From Acidobacteriota bacterium (GTDB taxonomy: Bacteria > Acidobacteriota > Blastocatellia > Pyrinomonadales > Pyrinomonadaceae), in contig QHXI01000090.1 in assembly GCA_003222895.1 (NCBI GenBank), positions 1-64,000 of the forward strand: 64,000 nucleotides of DNA, in the 5' to 3' direction. The stretch's first letter is position 1. The number at the start of each line of letters is the position of its first letter. The translations under genes and the position numbers were made by a program. Positions 16,635 through 25,474 of the stretch are shown in pieces. The notes under the pieces are model-generated. The model ran no database searches and was not told the DNA's origin. It was given only the letters and a program-made list of their open reading frames with translations.

Positions 16635-18335
16635 CTACTTCGCATAATACCCGCGTTTGCCGCGCGCTACGGTATTCGGCCGGTTGGCGTTGACGCGAAT
16701 TGTTCGCCAAGAGCCGTCACGAATCTTGTTCGTTGGTCGATAAGACAACGTGTACAGCGTACCGAGATCGGCAACGACTCGATCATACGCACCAGACAAA
16801 TCTTCCAGCTTCTCGCATTCGTAGAAGGCGCCGCCGCCGGCGTCAGCCAAATTTTTCATTCGATCGTGAGCCAAATCGAAAGTCTCCTGTTGAATATCCA
16901 GAGGACTGAGCGGCTCGTAACTTTGCGTGTCGGTCCAAATCGAATAGACGAGGCCATCGAATTCTTTCGCGCGGCGAATCACTTCTTCGTGAGTCAGCGT
17001 CGAGCCTTCGCCGGTCACATTCGGCAAAACGCTGTCCAGTCCGTCGCTAATCACCACGATCGCATTGCGCCGCGTATCCTTCGCTTCGCGAAAGACCTCG
17101 TCCATGGCGAACGCGATCGAGTCGTAGAGTTTCGTACTGCCGTCGGGTTTCTGAATAGAATTTATTCGCTGGCGCAAAGCTTCGTGATCGGTCGTCAACG
17201 GCGAAACGACAACCTGACTGCCGGCGAATGTAATCACGGCGATCCGATCGAACGGACGGGCCGCATTAACAAAATGAAGCGCGGCCCCCTTGATCACGTC
17301 GACAACTTTCGTGGTCGAACCTGAAAGATCGATCAGCAGCAGCAAATTGAAAGGCGCCGATGAGGATTCAAAATGCGCGATCTGTTGCGGCGCATTGTCT
17401 TCATACAAACGGAAATCGTCTTTCGTCAGATCATTCACACCGCGATTTGTTCCTCGATCGACGACGCTGACGTTCACGCTCACCAGTTCAGTATCGACGC
17501 GAATCACGTCGCCTTCGGAAATTTCTTCCGGGCCGTTTGCTACCGGCGCCGGCGTTCCCGCCGGCGTCGCAGGTTGGTTGGGTCCAAGCAGATCCGGCCG
17601 CTGTCGCGGAGTCGTAGCGGCTACAGAAGCAGTCAGAGTTTCGCTGCGATTCCGGCTGGGGATAACAATCCGTGATCCAACTTCCGCCGAATTAGCAACA
17701 CTGATGTTGCCCGCCTGCGAATAAAGACGAATCGAATTGCCGCCGCCACCGACGCGGCCTTGCAACTGCGGACTGGCGCCGCGATTCACCGCGAGCGAGT
17801 CAACTGGCGACGAAACGCTTCCCGTTTTCGAATCAGCAACAATCGTTGCCTTTGCGTTGTTCGGAAGTTCGACGCGAATTTCGCCGGATCCGGTTTGCGT
17901 CAATAGCGCCGCCGGCAAACCTCGCATGACAACCGATCCGTCCGCAGTGACAATCGCGACGTGCGCACGCGCGGGAATGCGCAAATGAAGATCGATCCCG
18001 GTCGAATTCGCGGAGCCCCGCGCCAAACGAATCGAAAGCAATCCCTCGCCGCGATCGATGACCGCCGGCAACTTTGTTGACTGTTCGCTCTGTTCTACCG
18101 CCGCGACCGACACATAGTTTTCGTTCCAAACTTCGGCAATAACGCCGCCGCGCAAATTCTCAACCCGCAAATTTCCGTTCGCCGGCAACTCGAAACGCAA
18201 GTCGCCAGCCGTTTGCGACAAAGATGCCGGCACACAAATGCCTGCGGTAACCAACGAGAGGAACAGAGCGACTGCCAAACACAAGACTTTATGAAGAGAG
18301 AAGCGAGAAAATTGGGTGGCGGCCCGGTACTGCAT
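16635..18335 (-). CDS. VWFA-related acidobacterial protein with N-terminal adhesin-like beta region
   Basis: This 566-residue exported protein has a signal peptide (about 1-40). A beta-rich region follows (about 45-240), resembling DUF4097-type putative adhesin repeats (VRGLPAALLTQTGSGEIRVEL style). A linker rich in Pro/Ala leads to the VWA domain (about 275-566) with MIDAS IDLSGST and VVISDGLDS. The end (LYTLSYRPTN, ARGKRGYYAK) matches the neighbouring paralogue. The extra N-terminal region suggests a second surface-binding module. Confidence 0.85.
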   Translation of the reverse strand: MQYRAATQFSRFSLHKVLCLAVALFLSLVTAGICVPASLSQTAGDLRFELPANGNLRVENLRGGVIAEVWNENYVSVAAVEQSEQSTKLPAVIDRGEGLLSIRLARGSANSTGIDLHLRIPARAHVAIVTADGSVVMRGLPAALLTQTGSGEIRVELPNNAKATIVADSKTGSVSSPVDSLAVNRGASPQLQGRVGGGGNSIRLYSQAGNISVANSAEVGSRIVIPSRNRSETLTASVAATTPRQRPDLLGPNQPATPAGTPAPVANGPEEISEGDVIRVDTELVSVNVSVVDRGTNRGVNDLTKDDFRLYEDNAPQQIAHFESSSAPFNLLLLIDLSGSTTKVVDVIKGAALHFVNAARPFDRIAVITFAGSQVVVSPLTTDHEALRQRINSIQKPDGSTKLYDSIAFAMDEVFREAKDTRRNAIVVISDGLDSVLPNVTGEGSTLTHEEVIRRAKEFDGLVYSIWTDTQSYEPLSPLDIQQETFDLAHDRMKNLADAGGGAFYECEKLEDLSGAYDRVVADLGTLYTLSYRPTNKIRDGSWRTIRVNANRPNTVARGKRGYYAK

Positions 18336-18393
18336 TGGGTGATAGCTTAGACTTCAACCAACAAAAATCAAAACGGGGGAGAACTATGCCAAC

Positions 18394-19695
18394 TCAACGA
18401 GCCTTGATTATGAAAAAGGTAACGTCGTCGTGGGCGCCAAGGCCTTCGGTCCATTCAATCACATCGCGATGAACGAAATCGATAATTTCATGCGCGGTCA
18501 GTTCGCGGGCTTGACGCACAGCATCAACCAGACGCTCCCGGCCGTATTCTTCACCAGCTGAGTTCATGGCTTCGGTTACGCCGTCTGTGTAAAGCACCAG
18601 CATCTGACCAGGTTCTATCGTTTCAAAGTATTCGTAGTAGCGCGTGTCGCGAAACATTCCCAGCGGCACGCCGCCGCGTTCTTCAAATCGAGCGGTGCCG
18701 TCTTTGTCCATCAGCAGCGCCGGATTGTGACCGGCGTTTGTGTAAGCGATGGTGTGATTCGTCGCGTCGAGAATTCCGTAAAACGCCGTGACGAATTGAT
18801 TGCGTTCGATCGATTCCCAGAGCAAGTAATTTACCTTGGACATCGAGATGTGCGGCGCATAGCCGATGTGCGTGGCCGCACGCAAGCTGGCGCGCAGAAA
18901 AGCCATCAGCAACGCCGCAGGCACGCCTTTGCCTGAGACGTCAGCGATCACGACTCCGATCTGATCGTCGTAGATGCGCACCCAGTCATAGTAATCGCCG
19001 GAAACTTCTTCGGTCGGAAAGTTGTACGCGCTGATGTCGAAGCCTTCGAGCTCAGGGTCTCGCGCCGGCAGGAGCTCGAGTTGCACCTGGCGCGCGACTT
19101 CGAGCTGAGTTTCCAGCCGCTGCTTTTCGATCAACTGATCGTGCAGCATCACCTTCTCGATGATGATTGCGACTTGTGATGCCAGCAGCATCAAAACTTC
19201 CATATCATCGTTCGAGTATGCGTTGAGTTCGTCACTTTCGAGATCGAATACGCCGATGACTTCGTTGTTCGAAATGATGGGCGCGACCATTTCCGAATTC
19301 GTCCGCGGCCGCGCATTGATATAACGGGGGTTGTTGCGCACGTCGTGCGACACGTAAGGTTTGCCGGTAACCGCAACGTGACCGATCAGACCCTCGCCCA
19401 TTTTCAGATGTAGCTCCTGCAAGTCATCGATCTCGTATCCACGAACCGCTTGCGTGTGAAATACGCAGGTTTCATCCAGTGTGTTTTCTTCCCATTCCGT
19501 GAACGGCCGCGAACATTTGACCAGATAGATTCCAGCCGCATCGTAAGGAATCAATGAATCGAGCGTGTCCATCACCAGGTTCAGCACTTCATCGAGATCG
19601 AGCGAGCGGCTGATCGTCTTGGTGATGTCGAGCAACATGCGCAACTTGTCGACAGTGGTCAAGCCTGCGGCGGGTTTTTGAGCTAGTTCCGGCAT
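18394..19695 (-). CDS. GAF-domain SpoIIE/PP2C-type serine phosphatase
   Basis: This 433-residue cytoplasmic protein has a GAF sensor (about 25-185), a coiled linker and a C-terminal SpoIIE/RsbU-type PPM phosphatase domain. The metal-binding Asp residues appear in VSGDYYDWV, VIADVSGKG and YTDGVTEAMN. RsbU-like enzymes dephosphorylate anti-anti-sigma factors, but no partner switch genes are seen here. ATG 19695 is preferred to a TTG at 19704. It lies 9 bases after the ImmA-like gene, so the two are probably on one transcript. Confidence 0.9.
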   Translation of the reverse strand: MPELAQKPAAGLTTVDKLRMLLDITKTISRSLDLDEVLNLVMDTLDSLIPYDAAGIYLVKCSRPFTEWEENTLDETCVFHTQAVRGYEIDDLQELHLKMGEGLIGHVAVTGKPYVSHDVRNNPRYINARPRTNSEMVAPIISNNEVIGVFDLESDELNAYSNDDMEVLMLLASQVAIIIEKVMLHDQLIEKQRLETQLEVARQVQLELLPARDPELEGFDISAYNFPTEEVSGDYYDWVRIYDDQIGVVIADVSGKGVPAALLMAFLRASLRAATHIGYAPHISMSKVNYLLWESIERNQFVTAFYGILDATNHTIAYTNAGHNPALLMDKDGTARFEERGGVPLGMFRDTRYYEYFETIEPGQMLVLYTDGVTEAMNSAGEEYGRERLVDAVRQARELTAHEIIDFVHRDVIEWTEGLGAHDDVTFFIIKAR

Positions 19696-19704
19696 GGGTC
19701 TCAA

Positions 19705-20364
19705 TTATACGTGCTCGACACTTGTCCCAGAAGCACGCTTGTATTCGGGCCAAAGATGCGTGACTTTAATGCGATATTCGACCAGTTGACGACTCACGTG
19801 AAAGTGCCGAGCGACCTCTTGTGCCGCGGACCCTTTCATTACCAATCGCCGCAGCGACGAATAGGGCACCAGAGCCGCCGCGCCGATCGCGTAGGCAGCT
19901 TCTTCATCGTCGTGATTGTAATCGCGAGCGAGAGCGCGCCCGCCCGCTACCGCAGGCGGTTCTGACAAATCACCCTTCGTGACGGTTGGGTTTCTGCCAA
20001 TGACGGCGAGTCGATTTGGCGTGTGGCCCAGAAAAACATGCGCGACTTCTTCCATCAACGTAGCGCGATTGCGTTGCTTGCCGTGAGCCGGATTCAGAAT
20101 CACCAGTCGCCAGCCGTTCGGCAGCGGACGCGAACACGCGCCACCGGACCATTCCTCGGCTCCTTCACTTAACAAGTGTTCGCGCGATCCAGGCGACAGA
20201 CCTTCGATCGAATCGAAGTCAACGACGAGCAGCTTTGCAGACTGCGCGAGAGCGAATGGATCGAGCGGCTGATCCCCGCTCACGCCGGCAAAGTCACGCA
20301 TGCCGAGAGCTCTCAACTCAAATTGTTTTCGCTTTTCCGTGGGCGGAAGAAGAAAGTTCTGCAC
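19705..20364 (-). CDS. ImmA/IrrE-like protein with altered metallopeptidase motif
   Basis: This 219-residue protein begins at a GTG (20364). ATLMEEVAHVFLGH (residues 101-114) occupies the place of the HExxH zinc motif of ImmA/IrrE peptidases, but the first His is Glu105; Glu106 and His109 remain. A downstream DEEAAYAIGAAALVP segment fits the third-ligand helix. The C-terminal SAAQEVARHFHVSRQLVEYR looks like a helix-turn-helix. It follows an XRE repressor, the usual ImmR-ImmA order, and precedes a SpoIIE phosphatase by 9 bases. It could be a catalytically altered peptidase or a binding-only regulator. Confidence 0.7.
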   Translation of the reverse strand: MQNFLLPPTEKRKQFELRALGMRDFAGVSGDQPLDPFALAQSAKLLVVDFDSIEGLSPGSREHLLSEGAEEWSGGACSRPLPNGWRLVILNPAHGKQRNRATLMEEVAHVFLGHTPNRLAVIGRNPTVTKGDLSEPPAVAGGRALARDYNHDDEEAAYAIGAAALVPYSSLRRLVMKGSAAQEVARHFHVSRQLVEYRIKVTHLWPEYKRASGTSVEHV

Positions 20365-20389
20365 GAGAAATTATAGTACGAAGATTGAA

Positions 20390-20458
20390 CCACAGATGAA
20401 CACAGATCTACACAGACTATTTCATTTCTTATCTGTGAATATCCGTGTTCATCCGTGG
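20390..20458. repeat. Word-type inverted repeat (ACACAGAT words)
   Basis: Two 27-base arms (20390-20416 and 20432-20458) match in reverse complement at 23 of 27 bases. Each arm is built from about ten-base words of the form ACACAGATGA. The repeat fills the gap between the XRE and ImmA-like genes. Confidence 0.7.
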
Positions 20459-20463
20459 CTAAT

Positions 20464-20868
20464 TCAGGCTCGTTTCTTATTGGACGTCGCGCTGAATTGC
20501 GCGTATGCCACGCGGAACAATTCAGAGAGCGCCTTCGCCGTGTCCGCCGTCAGATGTTTGTCGGCGCGCAGATGCGCTTCGACAATTTCCGGGGTGGATT
20601 CATGGGGATAGTAAACAACAGGTTTGGGATCGGATGCGGTGCGATGGCCGTCATGCATCACTCGTTCAATCGGCATGTCGAGCCACGACGCGAGCCGCGC
20701 GATATTGTCGGCGTCCGGCTTGCCGGCGCCATTCTCGATTCGCGACAGAGTTGAGGCCGACACGCCGGTAATATCAGCGACGTCGCGCAAACTCAGGCCC
20801 TGCTGTTCTCGCCGCCGGCGAACTGCACTGCCCAACTCAGAAGTGTTGACTCCAGTTTTCTTCATCAT
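20464..20868 (-). CDS. XRE-family helix-turn-helix regulator
   Basis: This 134-residue protein has a Cro/CI-type DNA-binding domain at residues 10-66 (GSAVRRRREQQGLSLRDVA ... STLSRIENGAGKPD). An unrecognised helical C-terminal part follows, with a basic end (SNKKRA). The start may be either of two adjacent ATGs at 20868/20865. It lies upstream of the ImmA-like gene on the same strand. By analogy with ImmR/ImmA pairs, the neighbour may control its stability; the altered zinc motif of the partner makes this uncertain. Confidence 0.85.
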   Translation of the reverse strand: MMKKTGVNTSELGSAVRRRREQQGLSLRDVADITGVSASTLSRIENGAGKPDADNIARLASWLDMPIERVMHDGHRTASDPKPVVYYPHESTPEIVEAHLRADKHLTADTAKALSELFRVAYAQFSATSNKKRA

Positions 20869-20955
20869 GGGCCATTAGTTTAGCATTGCTTGAGTTTTAG
20901 CCGCAAGACTTTGTTTTATGAACGCAACAACACCGCGAGTTGTAGCCTTGCGGCA

Positions 20956-20989
20956 CAAAACCAAAAGAGGCGGGACAATGCCCGCCTCT
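20956..20989 (-). terminator. Rho-independent terminator of the S41 protease gene
   Basis: AGAGGCGGG and CCCGCCTCT arms (20966-20974 and 20981-20989) are followed on the minus strand by TTTTGGTTTT. It lies 26 bases beyond the protease stop codon. Confidence 0.8.
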
Positions 20990-21014
20990 AAAGGTTTCGG
21001 AATGGTCATGCAGA

Positions 21015-22745
21015 CTATGGTTGGACCAGACGCGCACGCATTGCCGTCATCGCCAGGTCGCGTGCGCGCGGCACTAATTCCACTGCTTTCGCGATCTGCG
21101 GATCGTCTTTGGTCAGAACCTGCAGTGCGGCCACGGTTCCGTAAGCTGCCGTTGCCAATTGATAGCGCAACTGCTGTTGAATGAACTCACGATTGCGATC
21201 GAGCTGCGGCATGAACGCTTTCCAGTTAGCATCCTTCGCGACGTAATCTTTGAAAGCGTTGAAGACCGAGTCGTTCATCGGAAAATCAGTCGGCTGAATG
21301 TCGTGTTCGAACTGAATCGCACTGTCGACTTTGTACTTATCGAGACCTGAAATGCGTCCGCTGGTAACCTCGCGCGCGAAGAAAAAGATCGGGTCGCGTA
21401 GGCGAACCACCGAATTCGGCACAAGCTGCGGCTTGACCGCTTCGTCCGGCGTGATTCCGCCGCCGCCAAAAACCGGTCGGCCGGTGTCGGTTTTGCTGGC
21501 TGGGCCAGCCGGAGTTTGATTGCCGTTGGGATCGCGCAACGTTCCGCCGCGCGAAATGTAGTTGTACCAACCACCTTGGCTATAGTCGCGCTGAATCAAA
21601 CGCCCGGATGGCGTGAAGTACTTCGCCGACGTTAGCGTCAGACCGGTGCCGTAGTCCATCGGAATGATGCTCTGCACCAGGCCCTTGCCGAACGTGGTCT
21701 GGCCGACGATCAACGCGCGGTCGTGATCCTGCATCGCTCCGGAAACGATTTCGGAAGCCGAAGCCGTGAACTCGTTAACGAGAATCACCAGCGGCGTTCG
21801 ATCAGGATTTGGATTGTTCGATCGATAAGTGCGATCGTTCAGACCGTTCCTGCCTTTCTGGCTCAGAACCAGTTGGTCTTTCGGAAGAAAAGCGCTGGCA
21901 ACTTCGATCGCTTTGTCGAGGAATCCGCCCGGGTTGTTGCGCAAGTCGAGCACAAGCGAATTCATGCCTTTCTGATGCAGCCCGTCGAGCGCATCCTGCA
22001 AACCTTGCGCGGTGTCGTAATTGAAGCCGTGCGTCATGTCGATATAGCCGACGCCCGGACGAATCATGTAGTAGTCAGGAACGGAAGGCTGCGACACCGC
22101 ATCGCGAATGATGTCCACCGTTTCCACGCGGCCAGAACTGGCGCGCGTGACGGTGACCTTGACGTCGCTGCCGCGCGGCCCGCGAATCTTGTCGCGCACC
22201 TCCGCAGAAGACTTGCCGTGCATCGCGACCCCGTCAACGGCGTCGATACGATCGCCGTATCTCAGCCCCGCCTTCTGTGCGGGCGCGTTGTGAAAAGTTG
22301 CGGTAATGTAGGTATCGACTGACTCGCCGACTGAATAATTCTGAATGGTCGCGCCGATGCCGAGATATTCGCTGCGCTGATCAGTTTTCAGCTCATCGAA
22401 TTCTTCCTTGTCGAAATAATTCGAGTGCGGATCGAGCGTCCGCAGCGCTCCCATGATCGAAGACTTGTAGACATCGTTGTAATTCAGTTTGTTGCCGTCG
22501 ATGTAATTGTCCTCGACGACCTTCAACGCGTCGCCGTAATCCTGCGAGATCGCGGGCACGGCATTGCTCATCGTGCGTGTACGCGGCCGCCGATCAGGCG
22601 CGGGCGCGGCTGGCTGCGTCCGACCGCTTGTGCGGCCCGAGGAAGTATTCGATTGACCAGGTTTTTGTTGCGCCAGAACAAAGACGGGAAGCGCCAGAGA
22701 AAAAATGATTAGCGCCGCAAGCGCCAGCGAGAATTTATTCTTCAC
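21015..22745 (-). CDS. S41-family C-terminal processing peptidase
   Basis: This 576-residue exported protease has a signal peptide (about 1-25, ending VLAQ), a low-complexity Gly/Pro/Arg linker and a PDZ domain (about 125-205; GLRYGDRIDAVDGV). The S41 domain follows with the Ser in ASASEIVSGAM and the Lys in TFGKGLVQS, the family's Ser/Lys pair. Such enzymes trim the C-termini of periplasmic proteins. A C-terminal helical region of about 130 residues follows. It is monocistronic, with its own terminator. Confidence 0.92.
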   Translation of the reverse strand: MKNKFSLALAALIIFSLALPVFVLAQQKPGQSNTSSGRTSGRTQPAAPAPDRRPRTRTMSNAVPAISQDYGDALKVVEDNYIDGNKLNYNDVYKSSIMGALRTLDPHSNYFDKEEFDELKTDQRSEYLGIGATIQNYSVGESVDTYITATFHNAPAQKAGLRYGDRIDAVDGVAMHGKSSAEVRDKIRGPRGSDVKVTVTRASSGRVETVDIIRDAVSQPSVPDYYMIRPGVGYIDMTHGFNYDTAQGLQDALDGLHQKGMNSLVLDLRNNPGGFLDKAIEVASAFLPKDQLVLSQKGRNGLNDRTYRSNNPNPDRTPLVILVNEFTASASEIVSGAMQDHDRALIVGQTTFGKGLVQSIIPMDYGTGLTLTSAKYFTPSGRLIQRDYSQGGWYNYISRGGTLRDPNGNQTPAGPASKTDTGRPVFGGGGITPDEAVKPQLVPNSVVRLRDPIFFFAREVTSGRISGLDKYKVDSAIQFEHDIQPTDFPMNDSVFNAFKDYVAKDANWKAFMPQLDRNREFIQQQLRYQLATAAYGTVAALQVLTKDDPQIAKAVELVPRARDLAMTAMRARLVQP

Positions 22746-22903
22746 TTAGAACCTCACAGGAATTGAACTCGAACCCCGGGGAGCCCCTTTGCTCGATCAC
22801 ATCACGACCAGGAAGTCGTTTTGCAATCTTAACGGATGCGGGAGCGAGCGGCAAGGTTGCGTTGGAAGTCAGAAGCCGTTCAATTAGATCAATTGAGCGG
22901 TGA

Positions 22904-24202
22904 TTAGGCCGCGTGCATCAAGGCGGTCCTCATCGCGGCTGCCGATTGCCAACGCTGCCCGGGATCTTTGGCCAGCGACCGTTCGATGACTTCAGCGACG
23001 CGTTCGGGCACATTCGACGCGCGCTGTCGTAGCGGAATGATTTGGCCTTCGAAGATGGCGCGCACCGTTCCGGCCATATCATTGTTCGGTCCCATGTCCA
23101 ACGCGACATCACCGGCCAGCAGGCTGTAGGCGGTCATACCGATCGCGTAGATGTCCGAGGTTGGCCGCACGTTCCGAAAATCTCGAATTTGTTCCGGCGG
23201 CATGTACGCGAAGGTGCCGGCCATGTCACCGGCCATAGTGATGCCGCTCATTCCGGTTTGGGTGAAACTCTTTGCCAGGCCGAAGTCGGTGAGCTTGGCA
23301 GTGAAGTTCGGCGAATCGCCGGCAACCAGAATGTTCGATTCTTTTATGTCGCGATGGATGTAGCCGCGCGCGTGCGCATAAGCCAGAGCGTCGAGCGATT
23401 GCGAAATAATGTTGATGGCTTCCTGATAAGGCAGGCGACCGCCCTGGGCATCGGCCAGACGTGCCGCGTCCGAACCTTCGACGTATTCACTCACGAGATA
23501 GACGGCGCCGTTGTGTGTTCCGCTTTCGATGAAGCGAACGATGTTGGGATGATCGAGAGCGGCGGCAACGTCGATCTCGCGCATGAAGCGACGCAGAGAT
23601 TGATCCGCGACCGCGACTTCGGGAAGCAGTGTCTTGATGGCGACTGATTCGCCGCTCTTTTCACTGCGGGCCAACATCACGCAGCCCATGCCGCCACGCC
23701 CCAGCATTCTAATCATTTCGTAGCCCGGAACAGGTTGCGGCCTGCGCTTCAATTCCTCGCGGCAATCTTCGCAAATGAAAGTCAGCTTATCGTCCGCGGC
23801 GGCTTCAGTCTGTTCCCGGCGACCGCAGTTCGCGCATTCGATCGTCACGAGCGATGGTCGAGCCAGCGTCGGCGCGCCTGAGCTATCAATCGACTGGGAC
23901 GGCTCGGCCAGCACATCGACCTGCAGAACCGTCTGACCGCCTTGGATGCGATCGCCGCTGTGCAGAAATACTTCCGAGACTCGCTGGCCGTTCACAAACG
24001 TACCATTCGTCGATCCCAGGTCGCGGAGAAAACAACGCGGCGGGGCAATCTCGAGCAGGCAATGATGGCGAGAGAAAAACTTGTCTTCGGGCAGGTAAAG
24101 ATGCGCGGCGTCACTACGGCCAATCAGGAAAGTATCGTGTTGGTCGAAAGCGAATTCGCGGCCGGTGTAAGGGCCTTCCAGGACTCGTAGAGTAACGCGC
24201 AT
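22904..24202 (-). CDS. Serine/threonine kinase with FHA domain and zinc ribbon
   Basis: The 432-residue kinase has an unusual order. An FHA phosphothreonine-binding domain comes first (1-95; LIGRSDAAHLYLP, FFSRHH, LGSTNGTFVN). A Cys4 ribbon follows (CANCGR ... CEDC, about 124-147), then a Hanks-type kinase domain (160-430) with LGRGGMGCV, catalytic HRDIKESN, DFGLAKS and APE-like MPPEQ. No transmembrane helix is seen, so it is cytoplasmic. It starts 9 bases after the frameshifted zinc-ribbon gene; the order suggests an operon with that gene and the next kinase. Confidence 0.92.
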   Translation of the reverse strand: MRVTLRVLEGPYTGREFAFDQHDTFLIGRSDAAHLYLPEDKFFSRHHCLLEIAPPRCFLRDLGSTNGTFVNGQRVSEVFLHSGDRIQGGQTVLQVDVLAEPSQSIDSSGAPTLARPSLVTIECANCGRREQTEAAADDKLTFICEDCREELKRRPQPVPGYEMIRMLGRGGMGCVMLARSEKSGESVAIKTLLPEVAVADQSLRRFMREIDVAAALDHPNIVRFIESGTHNGAVYLVSEYVEGSDAARLADAQGGRLPYQEAINIISQSLDALAYAHARGYIHRDIKESNILVAGDSPNFTAKLTDFGLAKSFTQTGMSGITMAGDMAGTFAYMPPEQIRDFRNVRPTSDIYAIGMTAYSLLAGDVALDMGPNNDMAGTVRAIFEGQIIPLRQRASNVPERVAEVIERSLAKDPGQRWQSAAAMRTALMHAA

Positions 24203-24211
24203 TGAGGGACA

Positions 24212-25173
24212 TCACCGGCTGATTTCCAGATCGTCGAAGGCTATTTCGTGTTCGTCGCTGGCGTACAGACCTACGCGGCCATTGTCATATTTCTCGATGT
24301 CAACGATTGAAGTTACGAATTGTCCGTTGATATAGAAGTCCAGCTTTCGATCGCGAATTCTGACCTCGAGCTGGTTCGGCGAGGTGCCGCCGCGAATGGC
24401 GCTGAACGAAGTCCACTCGACAATGGTCGTGTCCTTTCCGCCCTTCTGATCGACGATTTTGTATTTGGGATCGTCGCCGCTGTGCAGGTAGGCGAAACGC
24501 CATCGATACTGCGCGTGCCGATTCGGACCGTGGCGTTCTTCGTCTTGTAATCCGGCTTATCAGGCGCATAAATGACGAAGTAGAAACCCTTGACGCCCTT
24601 CATGTGATACTCCTCGTCCGCGTACCACATCGTGCCGTAAGTCGACGAGCCGGTGCGCCAGTCCTGCTTGGAAAAATCATCGCTGAAAGACGTGAGCGTC
24701 GAACGCGCGTTCGAGTTTTCGTTCGTATTCGTCACGTCTGAGTTCGCGTTCTTGTTGGTGTTCGTGTTGTGGTTCGCCGTTCGATTCGAGTTGCCGTTGT
24801 TGTTGTTCGTGTTGGTCATGTTGGCGACCGCGACGATCAAGATGACGACGCCGATTACCATAAAGACGAGCACCGCGCCGATCCCCAAAATCCATGGCCA
24901 GACGCTGCGCTTTTGCGGCTGCGCGGGCGGCATCGGAGACCAGGCCGGCGGCGACGGTGGTTGGGGCGGTTGCGGCGGGGGCATCGACGGCTGCTGGCTG
25001 GGATAAGCAATCGTTGGCTGCGGAGTAGTTTCGCGCGACTGGGGATATTGAACCGTCGCACTCGGATCGAACGACGATGGCGCGGCCGTACTCACCAGCG
25101 GTGATCCGTCATCGAGACAAAAACTCAGAGCATCATCGGTGTAGGTACGATTGCATTGGGGACAGCGCTTCAT
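24212..25173 (-). pseudogene. Zinc-ribbon membrane protein with C-terminal lectin-like domain, frameshifted
   Basis: The start ATG (25173) opens an N-terminal ribbon (CPQCNRTY ... FCLDDG), a Pro/Gln-rich stretch, one membrane helix (about residues 95-117) and an Asn/Thr-rich linker. An extracellular beta domain (FSDDFSKQDWRTG) follows. Near 24515-24535 the frame breaks: frame 0 continues as low-quality Arg/Ser-rich sequence to 24313. The next frame reads on sensibly (QYRWRFAYLHSGDDPKY, later KLDFYINGQFVTSIVD) to a stop at 24212, just before the FHA kinase. One base gained or two lost would explain it. It is either a true mutation or a sequencing error. Confidence 0.78.
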
Positions 25174-25474
25174 GTTGGCCTCGTTTCGTTATTTCGTACG
25201 ACGCTCGTAATGTCGAGCCGATGCTAGTGCAGTTCAAGCGTCGCAGTCTATACGACAAGTCAAATCATACTCAAGTGAAATGCAAGATAAAGTGAGGATC
25301 TTGAAGTCAGTACCATCCGCGTAAGCGGATGGGTTAATCAATCAACTTCCGCACTTGCCACCCTTAGCGTGACGACATCATTGATGCCAAATACGAGGGA
25401 AGTGCCATGTCGCTCGACTCAGGTGCAGTCCTGATCCCATCCGCTCACGCGGATGGTACTGACCTCGCAATTCT
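25174..25474. other. Intergenic region holding a REP type B pair
   Basis: There is no gene here. Bases 25174-25306 would hold the promoter of the zinc-ribbon gene on the minus strand. The rest is dominated by the inverted REP-B pair at 25307-25463 and the roughly 100 bases between its copies, which hold no recognisable gene. Confidence 0.6.
25307..25463. repeat. REP type B, inverted pair
   Basis: The forward unit at 25307-25334 and the reverse unit at 25436-25463 match at 27 of 28 bases. Each has the head GTCAGTACC, a small hairpin (CATCCGC / GCGGATG) and a GGG tail. The head is shared with REP type A, but the hairpin is unrelated. Confidence 0.8.

Noticed and set aside
20869-20895. Shared TGGGCCATTAG sequence at about 20.87 kb and 52.16 kb as a repeat family
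   Set aside because: The match is only about 11-12 bases long with weak extension; it may be chance.
24500-24540. Programmed ribosomal frameshift
   Set aside because: No slippery heptamer or strong downstream stem was found; a mutation or read error is simpler.
24300-24569. Separate minus-strand gene in the third frame of the zinc-ribbon gene
   Set aside because: The product is Arg-rich without family features, while the frameshift explanation accounts for the region.
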